DNA from: Platerodrilus igneus
Taxonomy: Eukaryota; Arthropoda; Insecta; Coleoptera; Lycidae
Assembly (NCBI GenBank): GCA_036346225.1
Contig: JARFIW010001104.1
Span: forward strand, 11,930,001-11,994,000
DNA length: 64,000 nucleotides
Direction: 5' to 3'
Shown: piece after piece, positions 48,841-60,859 of the stretch
Position numbering within the stretch: position 1 is the first letter of the stretch
Layout of the letters: every line of letters begins with the position of its first letter
Notes under the pieces: generated by a model
What the model saw: the letters and a program-made list of their open reading frames with translations, nothing else
Told to the model about the DNA's origin: nothing
Database searches by the model: none
Program-made: the position numbers and the translations under genes

Positions 48841-48962
<122 letters not shown>

Positions 48963-49364
48963 AGAGACTGTACGTGGCCTTCCGGGTTTCCGGCTGCCGA
49001 CGGCCAGGACACGTACAGGAATGCAAATGGGTGTTTTTAAAACAAAAAAAAACTCAGCTGGGGCTTCGAACAGTCAACCTTGGTATTTAATTTCAGTAGG
49101 CGGCGACTTTTGTTTTGATTTTACTAATTCAGTGTGGAGTAAATTGTTTTTAGAGAAGGGCTGCTGCCAATCGTGTAGATTTTCAATACAAAACCGATCG
49201 TTTTGCTTGAACTGAATATGTAGTCAACGCATAATTTTTAGTTTATATGAATTACAGGTAACCTTAAATAAAAATAGATAGACAGTTTCTGTAACTACTA
49301 ATGATTATCAAGAAAAAAATCAATAGATGTTTTTCGAATTATTTTTGCTGTATGTGTAGACGCA
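48963..49364. other. No recognised gene
   Basis: A short GC-richer stretch after the CA tract reads GCRRPGHVQECK in one frame (about 48991-49026). This faintly resembles half a Gag-type zinc knuckle but is too short to call. The remainder is AT-rich without content. Confidence 0.25.
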
Positions 49365-50105
49365 TTACTTGTCCTCGTTCTTCGTAAGATACGCGTGGGT
49401 GGTGTAGAAAGAAATGTCTAAAACATTTAATAAATGTTCTACTTCGTCCATAATTATATTGTGCAATATGTAAATTGTTATAATCAAGCTGTTGGCAGTT
49501 CTTTCATTTTGTTCGATTGTTCCAGTCAAAATTCTCCATTTAGAAAACAATATATCAAACGCACATTATAAAATCTTCCTTAGCGTGGTAATCGTTTGTT
49601 AAAAACCTCCGGTTCCAAATTAAATGGTTTTCCTGAATATGGTTTTATTAAATTCTCTTTCAAGGGATATGCTTCGTCAACAACAAAAACATGAGGGCCT
49701 TCATGTTTGAAATTCGGTAAATGCTTATGCTCTGGAATACTCAGCTTATTTGTTTCTAATAATTTTGAAAGAGTGGACGCTCGAAAAGTCCCACCATCAC
49801 TATATTCGCCATATCCGCCAACATCTATCGAGGTTAATCTATAGTGATCATCTACAATCCCTTGTGAAACTATGGAAAACAATTTATTGTAGTTGAAGTA
49901 CATGGAAACTGAGTGCGATGGACATTTTATTTTAATGTATTTCCCGGCCAATGCTCCGACGTAGTTAGGCAAATTCCATACCCTTTTATATTCTTCAGCA
50001 ATACGTATAAAATCTAATATGTTGGGCGGTTCCATATAAATAGGTTGGAACGTTTCCCAAAGACCACCGCACACTTCTTTAACGATTTTCTTAATAGTAG
50101 CAAGC
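49365..50105 (-). pseudogene. Harbinger (PIF/HARBI1-like) transposase remnant
   Basis: Read from 50074 downward: WNLPNYVGALAGKYIKIKCP, SMYFNYNKLFSIVSQGIVDD, IDVGGYGEYSDGGTF and VVDEAYPLKENLIKPY. This is the DDE-type catalytic region of Harbinger transposases (DDE_Tnp_4); the aspartates in IDVGGYG and VVDEAYPL are in place. After a frame break near 49560 the end continues with FSKWRILTGTIEQN and ILHNIIMDE. The N-terminal DNA-binding half is missing and I see no inverted repeats, so this is an immobile fragment. Confidence 0.85.
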
Positions 50106-50193
50106 TATCTGAAAAAAACAAGTTTATGATAGACGTGGGTGTAGCTAGAAAGGTTCAGTTTTTACTGTGGTGACAAAATCGAAAGTAAAGTTA

Positions 50194-50238
<45 letters not shown>
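50194..50238 (-). repeat. (TAA)n tail of a LINE
   Basis: About 15 TTA units on the plus strand. Read on the minus strand they follow AATAAAGGCACTA, i.e. a polyadenylation-like signal and a TAA-repeat tail, as in I/jockey-type LINEs. The tail belongs with the coding fragment at 53013-53336, from which it is separated by the mariner-type insertion. Confidence 0.6.
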
Positions 50239-50283
50239 GTGCCTTTATTTGCATCGTAATTTACAACACAATGTTAAGATGTA

Positions 50284-52828
50284 CAGTGTGTCCCAAATTG
50301 GATGTATTAAATGGGTAACTTAGTTGTTATTAAAGATACAATAAAACTGTGTGCGCAGTCATGTGCCAACTTTTTGAGATCAATTCAATGGTGAAATCAC
50401 AAATGATCGATCTTCTTTTGTTTTCGAGTTATAGCCAAAAATTGATATTTTTAACAATTCTATTAATTCGTATAACTCGTTTGGTTGCAAAATATCCAAA
50501 AATACTGTAATAGTTTTTATACGGTTTTTACGTAGAATACAGTGGCGTACGCAAATATTTAATATTTATAATACTTTTGAGGTTATAATATAAACTTGCA
50601 TTTTTTAATGGAAACCGCAGTTGGTTGTCTCTTTATTTAAAAAATTTTTTCGCGAGCTTTTCAAAAATATATAGTGCAATATATTTATTTTTCAAATGGC
50701 CGAATTATTCCATGTTTTTGGTATAATAAAATAATTTATTATATTGGTAATAAATAGTTGGCCGCGAAACAAAAGGTAAACAAAAAACGACAATTGTTTG
50801 TATAACAAACGTCAACGAGCTTCAATCATATCTATTGCACATGTATTACATTGTATTGTTAGTTTGTAAGTGAAGCATCAGTCTGTTACTAAACGGCAAA
50901 ATTTGAAAATAACGAAAAGTACGATATGCTACTTCATTTATTGAGTCTGCGAGAATTCCTCTATCAGTAGAAACTTTATATTTTAACAGGTAATTGTGCA
51001 ACTAATAGCAAATAATATTACTATGTCGTTTGTAAATAATACAGATACCCTGAAAGACAACAACCTAATATTAACATGTTTAAAAGGATAGATAGTAATT
51101 TACAACAGTTTGGCTGCTTTGAAAACCAGAACGAAACAGTATGCAGTTTTTAATTAAGAGCAAACTACTGTTTCAACCATAGCATGTGTGAAACAAACCC
51201 AAGAACATCATGTAGGAAAATTGAAAGGAAATGGGTGTTTCTAAATCAGCAGCTTCTAGAATATTGAAGCGTAATAAATATCGACCCTATAAAATAAAAT
51301 TATACATAGTTTGTTTCCGACGATTTTCAAAAAGAAGACGATTTTGTCAATGGTATCCCCGTAAATGTTCTGCTACTCACAATTTTGGAAATAACATTAT
51401 ATGGTCTGATGAAGCACTTGCTGGTCGAATGAAAACCTATTAAACATACGAGGTGTCAACAAGGTCGTTATGGTATGAATATTTGTTGCTACATTGTTGG
51501 TGGCAAATTTCAATACCATATTTTTGAAAACAATCATTCAGCTTGTCGCTATATTGAAATTTTGTATACCAACTTGCACGAATTACTGGAGGACATGCCT
51601 CTCGAAAAAGACAAAAAATGTGGTTCCAACAAGATGGTGCACCCTCGCATAACGCTATAATTACTCGTGATTATTTAAATAGAGAATATCTCAATAAATG
51701 GATGGGTACGTTTGGACCTGTTCAGTGGCCGCCTAGATCTCCTGACTTGTCGATATTGGACTATTTCTTGTGGAATTTTTTGAAAAAGGAAATCTATAAA
51801 ACCCAGAACCATAGTATTAAAGAGTTGCGGAATTCAATTGAAGCAGCATTTCGTAAAGTTAAGGCAGTTTATTTATTAAATTTATTAAAGTTTTTAATAA
51901 AACGATGCGAACTTTGTTTAAGAGAGAATGGAGGCCTGTTTGAACAATATCTCTGAATTATCAGTAAATAAAACTATTGTAGTATTCCCATCTGTGTTCT
52001 AGTGTTTTATATATATATTATGTGTGAGAGTGTTTTTGTGTGAGGGTGTGTGTGGTTGTGTGCGCATGCGTGCGTGCATGCGTGGGCGCGTGCTTGTGTG
52101 TGTGTGTGTGTGTGTTTGTGAGGGTATGAGGTGTGTGAGTATGTGTGTATTTGTGTATCCATATATGGATTATAGACTGTTTAAATGTGGACAGGTAAGT
52201 ATAATTTTCAATTTAAGATGCAGTTGTATTAATTTTTGTAATATATGTAGTTATGATATTGTATTCTTCTAGCTTTTAAGCTTTGTTGTTTAGAGTGGTG
52301 TGGTACAATAATAAACTCTTGTTTTGTGTTTACCTTTTGTTTCACGGCCAACTATAAATTACCAATACAATAAATTATTTTATTATACCAAAACATGGAA
52401 TAAATCGGCCATTTGAAAAATAATTATACTAAACTATACATTTTGAAAAGCTGTCAAAAAGAGCTTTTAAATAAAGTGACAACCGATTGTGGTTTCCATT
52501 TAAAAAAATGCAAGTTTATATTATAACCTCAAAAGTATTATAAATATTAAATATTTGCGTACGCCACTATATTCTACGTAAAAAACCGTATAAGAGACTT
52601 CTACAGTATTTTTGGACGTTTTTACAAATAAACGAGTTATGCGAATTAATAGAATTGTTAAAAATATCAATTTTTGGCCATAACTCGAAAACAAAAGAAG
52701 ATCGCTCATTTGTGATTTCACCATTGAATTGATCTCAAAAAGTTGGCACATGACTGCGCACACAGTTTTATTGTATCTTTAATAACAACTAAGTTACCCA
52801 TTTAATACATCCAATTTGGGACACACTG
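50284..52828 (+). mobile_element. Tc1/mariner-superfamily transposon with about 500-bp inverted repeats
   Basis: Begins CAGTGTGTCCCAAATTGG and ends with its complement, flanked by TA on both sides (50282-50283 and 52829-52830). The inverted repeats extend about 500 bp inward (50284-50790 against 52320-52828), far longer than the 20-30 bp of classical mariner. A disrupted transposase lies between them. A TG-rich microsatellite (about 52020-52150) lies inside the right part. Confidence 0.92.
51231..51956 (+). pseudogene. Mariner-type transposase, frameshifted, DD41D-like spacing
   Basis: Three frames together give a helix-turn-helix-like start (VSKSAASRILKRNK), the first catalytic Asp in IIWSDEA (about 51400-51414), the second in WFQQDGAPSHN (from 51621), and WPPRSPDLSILDYFLW. 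Counting in the last frame, 41 residues lie between the second Asp (QQDGAP) and the Asp of DYFLW, which would place it with DD41D (rosa-like) mariner relatives. Frames break near 51440 and 51610. The N-terminal DNA-binding domain upstream of 51231 is degraded. The protein would have cut and joined the element at TA sites. Confidence 0.8.
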
Positions 52829-53012
52829 TACATGAGGCGAAGTCTAGCTAACGCTACTCAAACTTAACCTCAACTAATTACAATTTTTACAAATTTTAAA
52901 TAATTATTTGCAATAAAGAAATTGTGGATAAGTAAACACAACAAGTGACTTGTAGTTAGTCTACAACAATTACATTATGACTATTCAAGAAATAGTTAAC
53001 TGTATGGTAAAG

Positions 53013-53336
53013 CTAGTGACCAAGTTGTGTACGTTTAATTTGTTCTTGCACTAGTTTGGCTTTATAGTGCTTTTTAAAATATTTTAGCGTATGTACTTTT
53101 AGATCTGCCGGTATATCATTATATATATTCACAGCATTATACGAAAAACATCTTTCAAACACAGCACGACGAAATTTAGGCATTGTTAACGTATGGACAT
53201 GTCGAATACTTCGTTCATGCATGTCACCTCTGTGTACTAACTTTTCTTTAAGATAAACTGGCGAAGAAGTAGACAAAGTTCGAAAGACTAAAGCACTTAT
53301 GTAATATTTAAACAAGTTATATTGAATTCTTTTCAC
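53013..53336 (-). pseudogene. Non-LTR retrotransposon reverse transcriptase C-terminal fragment
   Basis: The frame has VFRTLSTSSPVYLKEKLVH, then FRRAVFERCFSYNAVNIYNDIPADLK and a basic end. This is the C-terminal tail seen after the reverse transcriptase in jockey/CR1/I-type elements, where the block F...A...YN.LP..L is conserved. Its 3' untranslated region runs leftward, is split by the mariner-type element, and ends in the TAA tail at 50194-50238. Everything upstream of this tail domain has been lost (5' truncation near 53340). Confidence 0.6.
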
Positions 53337-53345
53337 AATTCTCTC

Positions 53346-54900
53346 TTATCAAAAATTCAAGGGCATCACTTTTTGTTTCAGACAAGCAGGTGCGAAGCTG
53401 TTCGAAGAATCTTAGACAATAGTTCAGTAAACAATTAAAAAACGGGATGGTCGTCCGGGAAATGCTGCTTCTGATGATACTGTTAATCAACGGGTTTATT
53501 TTGTTAAAATGCTATTTTTTAAAGATAGATTTGAACCCCGTGAAACATCGAGTAGTTTGAAAGATTTAAAATTAAGCCTAATTCGTAACCAAATTAATGA
53601 CAGCAATAGCGGTAACTCAATTGATAGTGACGATGTCACTCTTTCGACAAATGTTGCTATAATTTCTGATTACTTTAATCAAGATGACCGAGGATTATCC
53701 ACTGCGACTCAGCCATCCAGTTCAACTTGGCAATCTGTGTATATAACAACTTGTTACAGAAAACGCATAACCCTACAAACCTAGATAGGTAAACAATTGG
53801 CTGAACTGAAAAAAGAAAACTTGTCTTGACTGATTGTCCATCGTCTGGATGGTTTTTAAGATTTGCAAATAAATGATGTAATTTCTTCAGATCTTGTCTT
53901 TAACCATTTATTGGCTGAGCACTAAACCGGCGATTCGAATTGTTTGAAAGTAACCACCACTTTATGTTTAAAGACACGGAATCACTGGCTTCACTGTTAT
54001 TACCTGAATTATACATATTGTACTTCTTTGGACGCAGAAATATAACAAAATGCGTGTCCTCACTGACGCGAGATAGAACACTAAAATGCAGAAACTAGAA
54101 ACCACTTTGCTATATCTACCTAACATCAACATCGACCGCGATAGCGACGTAAACCTCTTGCAGCGACACATCTTGGCATGTTAGCACCCTTAGACAATTC
54201 TCAGACCCTAGCGAACACTTAAAATCGTTCATGAACGCGGTAGACAAATTTTATAATAGATACGTTAGAACAACAGACAATACCCTGAGTGAATGTCTTC
54301 GCTTCGATATGTTCAAAAATTATCGACGAAGCACGGAATTTTATATTATGCCGACCAGATTTGACAACCTGACCGGAGATAAAAAACTGCCGAGATACAA
54401 GTTCGATGATAGCATTTCAGCAGCAAATCCCGCGGAATCAACAGTTACCTAGCTTCGCCTCGGGGGGGGGGGGCAAAGTGAGCAGCGGAACGGTGACAAT
54501 TCGAATGAGGTTTCCAGCTACACGGGGTGCCAAGAAATGGTGATGTAAGCGAAATCGTTGAGAACGCACATCCGTCAGTCCTGTTCGACGAGATACCTGA
54601 CGATGGAACGGCTTGTAGCGAATAGCCACTTTATCGGTCAAAAACCGCAGGCTAGGGGACCCAAGATTTGGATATCGTATAGTTGGAGAGCATCCAAAAA
54701 GAAGATTCGGGAAGCTACGCACCCTATCAACCACCCGCAAAAACATAATAAGGAAATGTCAAAAGCTGAAACAATAGATACCAACGAGACAGCCAAAATC
54801 GCCAAGATTAATGCTGTATAAGGAAGATGAATTTCTCACGAGAGGTCCAGACTCGATCAACCGCAGTCAAGTTCGGTGAGAGGTTAGGCAGATATGTGTG

Positions 54901-54907
<7 letters not shown>
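53346..54907. other. Unassigned sequence with short open frames
   Basis: Three plus-strand frames stand out: 53509-53784 (91 aa; MLFFKDRFEPRETSSSLKDL, Ser/Asp-rich), 54231-54452 (73 aa; MNAVDKFYNRYVRTTDN) and 54558-54821 (87 aa, basic). I recognise none, see no domain or signal peptide, and no splice sites link them. 54460-54472 is a G run. They could be degraded transposon genes. Confidence 0.3.

Positions 54908-54908
<1 letters not shown>

Positions 54909-54955
<47 letters not shown>
54909..54955. repeat. (AT)n microsatellite
   Basis: About 23 uninterrupted AT units. Confidence 0.97.
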
Positions 54956-54958
<3 letters not shown>

Positions 54959-56822
54959 GCTAGTGGTTTTAAAGGGTTAAATTTAGGTATGAACAAGGCA
55001 ATTTCAAACACCCTGTATAGAGGAAACAACTATAAGATACGTGCGAAATTTACTTCATTTAGTTAATTTAAAGTAACAAGTATTACCATAATTTTACAAT
55101 TAGTGATTAAAATTTAGTTAGGTTCGTAAAGAAAATAAATTGTATAAGCCAATGCAAATTATTAATTAATTTAATTGAGTTTAATTTAAAGGGATATAAC
55201 GTCTAATACGCATAAGAGCATGAAAAATCGATAATACCAAGGCGAAACGCTTTACTAACAAACAAACACGTCGAATATAGGAAATACCTTGAAACGCAAA
55301 CTCCGAGAAATGTTATTTTAAAACGTTCGTTACTTGAACACCTGCATGTTTTGAAAGGTCATGTTCCCCTTATTTGTGTAGATAAAAGACAAAATTCGAG
55401 GTATATTGTGCAAACGGTCGGACGGTTCGCATAAATGCTAACCAAAAGTTTCCTTAAAGCGCAGAAGGGATGGACAATCAATGATATGCTTCGGAATGAG
55501 ACCGGCATAATAGCCTTTCACTTCGAAACGCACGTATTTAGTCCACGTGGGTTAGATAGCACGCAAACAGTAATATCGATTTTCTACCACTCAAGCGAGG
55601 GTAGAAGGAAACATCTAATATGCATAAGAGAGGAATAGAGAGAATATAGGCGGGGTTTTTAAGACGCTATTAAAAGCATCATTGGTCTAGATAGTTAGTT
55701 GTAAAACAGACAAGCACGGGAAAATTGAATGCTGGTTTTTCGGAAAATATCGTATCAACGAGCTAAATTTCAAAGATTTCAAAAACGGTTAAACCAAAAT
55801 TTGAAGAAGTATTATTTTAAGTGAAGTATTTCGCGTGAAGAGTGGTTGAAAGGTGGCATTTTAAATTGTATAAATACTCTAAGAAAATTAATAGGGCTCT
55901 CTTGGTATTTTCATCGCTTTAGACTACGTACTGAAATCTACCACGAGCTTGTGAGTATATAAAATTTAAATTAAATAGTACAGTGTTGGTCTCATAGTTT
56001 GAAACGCGGATAGTGTCGAGTTTAATTTTAATTGAGGTGCAGCAGATATTTTAACAAGCTCGTGAAGTAAAGTAACGTAAATTAAATTAGGCAATTATAA
56101 AAAAGGTGTAATATACTTGGATTTGGATTTGGATGGATCTTGAATGAATAGCATGCAGCACAACTTAGATGGTGTTCATCTATAAATAGCTGGAGGCAGC
56201 AAGCAGAGCAGGACCACGAGACCGAGGGTGCAGGAATTTAACTTTATCGTCAACGGAGTAGGGATCTTTAAGAAACTCCAGGTAACGCATTAGAATTTGT
56301 TGTTTTTTTATAAACTATGAAAATTATTGTGATGTGTGAGAGTGAACTTTAATGGTATTTTGCATTATTTTACATATTGAAAATAATACGTATGACTAAC
56401 TTTTATTATGGTATTTAAATATAAATTTAAAGGTGTATATAAAGCTTATTAACGTTCCTCATGAATTTAAATTTTAATTGTTAAGAGTACATGGATTTTT
56501 TTTTGTGTTTGTAGTAAGAGTATGCAAAGTAAAAAACATACATTAATCATAATAAACTGGGTTATCATGAGCTCACCATACTCCAGAGTGTACTAATTAA
56601 AAATAATTATAAATAAAAAAAAAAGGTATTATTCAGGGCCCATTTACTCATGGTACATTCTATGTGTTTGATATTTCAAGTTAAAATCCTGGACTTTACA
56701 AAGATAGAATTTATTGAGGTGTAACTTGAGCACCGAAATGTAAATAATCTTGAATTTTTATTTGTAAATAGTGGTAAATAAATATTGTATGATTGTTGTA
56801 TTATTTTGTGGTTTTATTGAGA
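54956..56822. other. No recognised content
   Basis: Almost 1.9 kb of AT-rich sequence without a supported gene. A 67-codon frame at 55435-55638 (MLTKSFLKAQKGWTIND) has no recognisable domain. Confidence 0.4.
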
Positions 56823-56940
56823 GTGTGCGTGAACGATAAAGAGTATGATAGTAAATCTAGGTATCCAAGAGGATGCCCAACTGAGCTAGCAGTGGAGCTG
56901 TTGAAGAAATCAATTAAAGTGATGGAAGCAGAATCTGGGT
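56823..56940 (+). other. Candidate host exon, unassigned
   Basis: A frame of about 38 codons (VCVNDKEYDSKSRYPRGCP, then TELAVELLKKSIKVMEAES) is bounded on the left by a T-rich acceptor-like stretch ending TTATTGAG and on the right by a donor-like GGGTAAGAAATT. Composition and splice-like edges set it apart from the surroundings. I do not recognise the protein, and a decayed element is equally possible. Confidence 0.25.
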
Positions 56941-57041
56941 AAGAAATTATTTTTTTGAAATTTTCTATTGTGTGAAGTTTTCGATTTTTTTTTTAAATTG
57001 ATAATTTGAGAAAGTACTATTGACCAGAGGGGTTACACGGT

Positions 57042-57043
<2 letters not shown>

Positions 57044-57100
<57 letters not shown>
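57044..57100. repeat. (AT)n microsatellite
   Basis: An AT tract with a single G interruption near 57091. The stretch 56941-57043 before it shows nothing. Confidence 0.95.
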
Positions 57101-57159
57101 TTATATAAAAACAAAGGTGAGAATATTATTGATTTCTTAGATAGAATTAAGTAACAGAA

Positions 57160-57780
57160 ATGAGACTATGACGATATCCTAACAGAACACGCAAATGAAG
57201 CATTGACTTCACAAAATGTTGCAATGGCTGTAACAGGATTAGTATCTAATACAAATGAGGAATTAAGTACGTTATTAATACTACAAAAATCGTGAAACAT
57301 TGACGAAGCCACTTCACTGGTAATAAATCATATTTCGATGGAACAATAAACGAACAGTTGACACCAATTTCAAAATACCAATGCAATAAAGATCAAAGAT
57401 ATAATGGACGACCATTTCACAGTGATCTTAGAAATTAACTATTGTTTGACAACTACAAAACGTAACTGCAACAACGAACGAACAATTATAATTTCCCGAA
57501 TAATTGACAACCTCAACAATATCCACAACGGATATATAATTATAATCGTTCTAACACAAATAACAAATCTTATTTCCAGTCAACTCATAAACGTGTAAAG
57601 CACGTCCAGTTCCACAAAGATTCCCTATAAACAACCAAGTACTTGGAAAACCTATAACTGTATTTTCTCCGCAGAACTGGGTAGTAGCCAAGTTAACCGA
57701 AGACATACAGTTTTATAGACTTTTCATCTTCTAAGTATAAAACTGTAGCAAGCGTCTCTCCAACGTGGTGCCTGTTTCGT
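57160..57780 (+). pseudogene. Possible degraded gypsy Gag C-terminal region
   Basis: Across several frames this reads as Asn/Gln/Tyr-rich sequence of the kind found in Gag tails of insect gypsy elements (for example NNERTNYNFPNN and YNYNRSNTNNKSYF around 57470-57580). Weak periodic similarity only; no zinc knuckle or protease motif is visible. Confidence 0.25.
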
Positions 57781-57899
57781 TGCTGTCTCCCCAATGTGGG
57801 GCCCAAAAATTTTTTTTGTTGCTTTGCACTCCATTAAGTTGGGCGAAATTTAATTGCAGTAAATAGCGCGTGCGACTGTGACCCCGATTTTTTTAACGG

Positions 57900-58884
57900 A
57901 AAGGATTCATTGTAAATTTAATTCTTGGATAGGTTAGTTATAATATCCTTTTGCGTCAAAATGTCTGGTAAAATTAAGATAGCTCATCTTATAATAGAAG
58001 AGATTGACTACGAATTAAAAATTCGAGGAGTTGTTAGTAATGGACCTTTGCAAGAGGAAAGAAAAATATTGGTCCGTTTTGTAATACTGGTACAATTTCT
58101 TACACTGATACGTTTTGTTTTATTGCCGTTATAACGTGTGAGGCCTGGTTTTGTCAAACAGGCATGGTATTGTTCAACTGGCCCAATTTAGTTTCACCGA
58201 CATCACACGCGGCGCGTGAGTGCTAGTCTAAGCGAGACTCGTAGTCACTTGGTCGTCCTAGCAGTTTACATCGTTCTCAAGGTCGAGAATGCTGTAGAAT
58301 TTTAGTGAATTGTCTAATTGAGGTTCCCAAGTGTTGCAGGGCATTCTAATTTGTATCGGCAGTTTAGTTATACCAGAAAATTAAGTTGTGGTTAACCATT
58401 ATAGTTATCAGCTGATATGGAGAACTCGCTTATAAGATAATAGTTTTTTTAAAATTTTGATCGTTACACTCTTTTTTTAGGAAAATTTTATGGAGAAATA
58501 CCTTCTAGCGCTGATCTGGAGATTACTTCAGGGGATAATCAATCCTGCATTTCAAACTTAAAGCAATTGCTTCCTATTTTTTTTGAAATCCAAAAAAAGC
58601 TTCGTACTTCATATACTCGTAGTTTTTCCCAAAACCATTTCCGAAAGAGAGCTATTTCATTTCAGGTTGAAAAGAAGGTTTGGCGTAAAAATAAGGTTCT
58701 TTCTGACGCCGCTAATCAGTTACCTGCCACACAAGAACCGAAATATGTATTATGTACTGTTATAAGGAAAATTTCTCGTTTAGTTTTCCATTTGAGAAAT
58801 ATAAATGGTACTGTTGTTGGAAAATGGCATGTTAAGGACCTGAAATCTTTATTTGAATCTAATTCCGATGTTTATCTGCGATAA
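57900..58884 (+). mobile_element. Internally deleted gypsy element: Gag start joined to integrase end
   Basis: A gag start MSGKIKIAHLIIEEIDYELKI at 57961 matches the gag starts at 39459 and 21834. After about 400 bp without coding, including one 46-bp-type repeat unit (58226-58270), the end of an integrase follows. Protease, reverse transcriptase and RNase H are missing, so about 3.5 kb has been lost compared with the other copies. Confidence 0.7.
58482..58884 (+). pseudogene. Gypsy integrase C-terminal domain
   Basis: The open frame starts before the ATG at 58567. GKFYGEIPSSADLEI and LLPIFFEIQKKL align in style with the integrase end of the element at 17467-17901. The C-terminal part is FQVEKKVWRKNKVLSDAANQ, LVFHLRNINGTVVGKWHVKD and a stop at 58884. 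The sequence FxVGDxVWR...GxWHVKDLK is typical of the non-catalytic C-terminal domain that binds DNA or chromatin. No catalytic core is present. Confidence 0.72.
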
Positions 58885-59288
58885 AGTTTACAATAAAATT
58901 TTTTAAGTTAATCACAGTTAGGAATTACAAGTTTTGTGATTTTTTTTGTTTGGTAAGAATCTTACCGTTTTGTATAGTATATTAATTTTTTGGTCAATAT
59001 CCAAATTGTCGCATCAACTACGAAACTCACTTTATATGGGAAATGGGAGTTACTAGTTTAGTAATTCATCAGCTGTTGTTTCTTAGTTAAGGTTTAAAAT
59101 TTTTTTAAAGTTTCTAGAATTGTGAAAAAGAAACGAATTTATGTAGTATTGTTATAAAATTTAAGAAATTTTCAGTTAAAAATGCTCGGAGATTCACTGC
59201 TAAAAGGAAACTTCTTTATTTTTAAGGTGAAAATTTTTGAGTAGTGCGAAGAATTGCTGTTGAGCAATTTTTATTTAGGTAGTACTCT
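58885..59288. other. Retroelement 3' flank reaching the channel exon
   Basis: AT-rich, no genes. It presumably holds part of the deleted gypsy's 3' LTR, but no matching LTR is available for comparison. At its right end, CAATTTTTATTTAG|GTAGT (about 59266-59282) is a good splice-acceptor sequence just before channel exon copy 2. Confidence 0.3.
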
Positions 59289-60765
59289 TTGATGCCAATA
59301 TATAGAAAAATAATGTCTAGTCCTCCACGTGTCACGGAACCAGCTCCGCCGGATCTTACTAGTTCCATTTTAAATTTTCCAGCACCTTCTGAAAATATTT
59401 CAAAATCTGAAAACTTCTCGAAACAATCAAAACGGCCCGTTTCTTATCCTTGCGGTTCGGATTATAACCCAGAACAAGTGTCAGAGTTGAATCTGAAAAA
59501 ACGATATTCAGATCTCCCAAAACCTGAGCGTGTTGGAAGTTCTTTTAGGAACAAAGCTCAAGTGAAACCGTTTACAAAAGAATCGTTAGAACGATTGGAA
59601 CGGAAAACTGTGCAACTTGTGCGCGAATATGGTTTTCAGCCTAAAAGAAAATTAAGTGTAGAAGATGGTTCTCGCCTTCCAGTGAAATATGAGCCCTTTC
59701 CATCGAAGTTATATGGAAGACCATTAGAAGAGATTGACAACTTCATTTATGATGAGGTGAGTTTTTAGGAGCTAGAAATATATCGTACTTAAACTACAAT
59801 CAATAAGAGTCTTTATTGAATTACTAAATCATGAGGTTATTTTTAATCACGTAACAAATTTGCATGATCACCTGAACAATTGTACTAAGAATACATGCAA
59901 CTAGTACACACCAAGAAATTATTTATGAGATATTGAATTAAATTCAGTATTGATACTATAACTGGAGATATGCTACTTTGAAACCGTAAAATAAAGCTTT
60001 TCTGTCAGTTCTCTAAGAAAAACACATGAACATACTATTTTTGAATACAAAAGATCAGGAAAAAGTGTAATACAGTCTTAAACACCGCGTTTTTAAAATA
60101 TTTGAAGTTTTTCATAGCTTTTCTATCATGGAAAACTCATAACGTATATTTCAAAAGTTTTGTCAAAAAGTTTGAGGGTCTAACGCGATAACTATCCAAG
60201 TTATCAAGATGCTCTTAGAAACAAAAGTTTATTTATTTATTAAGGTTTAATTTGAAACATGATACTTAAAGTCACTTTACGCAAAATATCACACAAAATT
60301 CGAAATTAGAAAGAATATTTATAGCCTACAAAGTTGAAATAGTGCGTGTTATTCAAAATAAACAGTTAGGTTTGTATATTGTACAATAGCGCAATGAAAA
60401 CAAAATATTCCTTATTTAAACCTTTCGAAAAATGTACGACCTAGGTTCTTTGACTCACCATCCAGCAAGAGCTTGAATAAGCGGTACTTAGAGGTGCTAA
60501 GCACCCTCAAAATCTAAATTAGAATCCCAAAACGTATTAACAAAAATAGTCAAACTAATATAAATAGTAATACGTTCTAGGAAAAAATAAAACTCAACAG
60601 CAACATAAGCTTAATTATAGGGCTTAAAAAAATTCTACCAAGAGTGAATTATCAAAACTATCTGCTTAATGATAGCCTATTGCTGTTAATCATAATTATA
60701 TGGAGAAAAGCCCATTCTCTTTGTCAAATTAAATATATAAAAACAAGAATCGTTGAATAACATGT
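59289..60765 (+). repeat. Segmental duplication copy 2: exon plus intron start
   Basis: Partner of 33310-34835, 26 kb away in the same orientation. The intron part has more indels than the exon, consistent with selection on, or gene conversion of, the coding part. Confidence 0.85.
59313..59756 (+). CDS. First coding exon, copy 2, of the sodium-channel-like gene
   Basis: The same 148-codon frame as 33330-33773, ending at the donor GAG|GTGAGT (59756/59757). The protein differs from copy 1 at only two positions by my reading (Ser to Pro in NF(S/P)APSEN, Pro to Leu in SD(P/L)PKPER), and most other differences are silent or intronic. An in-frame ATG at 59292 could add seven residues; the same position in copy 1 is out of frame, so 59313 is the likely start. 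A splice acceptor directly upstream suggests that here the start codon lies in an internal exon fed by an upstream untranslated exon. Both copies seem intact and point in the same direction. Confidence 0.6.
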
Positions 60766-60859
60766 TAAGTAAATAAATTAGTGGAATTTGAGTAATATAT
60801 TTTATTAGAATACCAGAAAATAGAAAATTTATATTTTACATTTCAATGACATTACGCGA

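Noticed and set aside
54438..54746. 102-residue minus-strand frame
   Set aside because: Low-complexity Pro-rich end from a G run, and overlaps plus-strand frames of equal merit; no family recognised.
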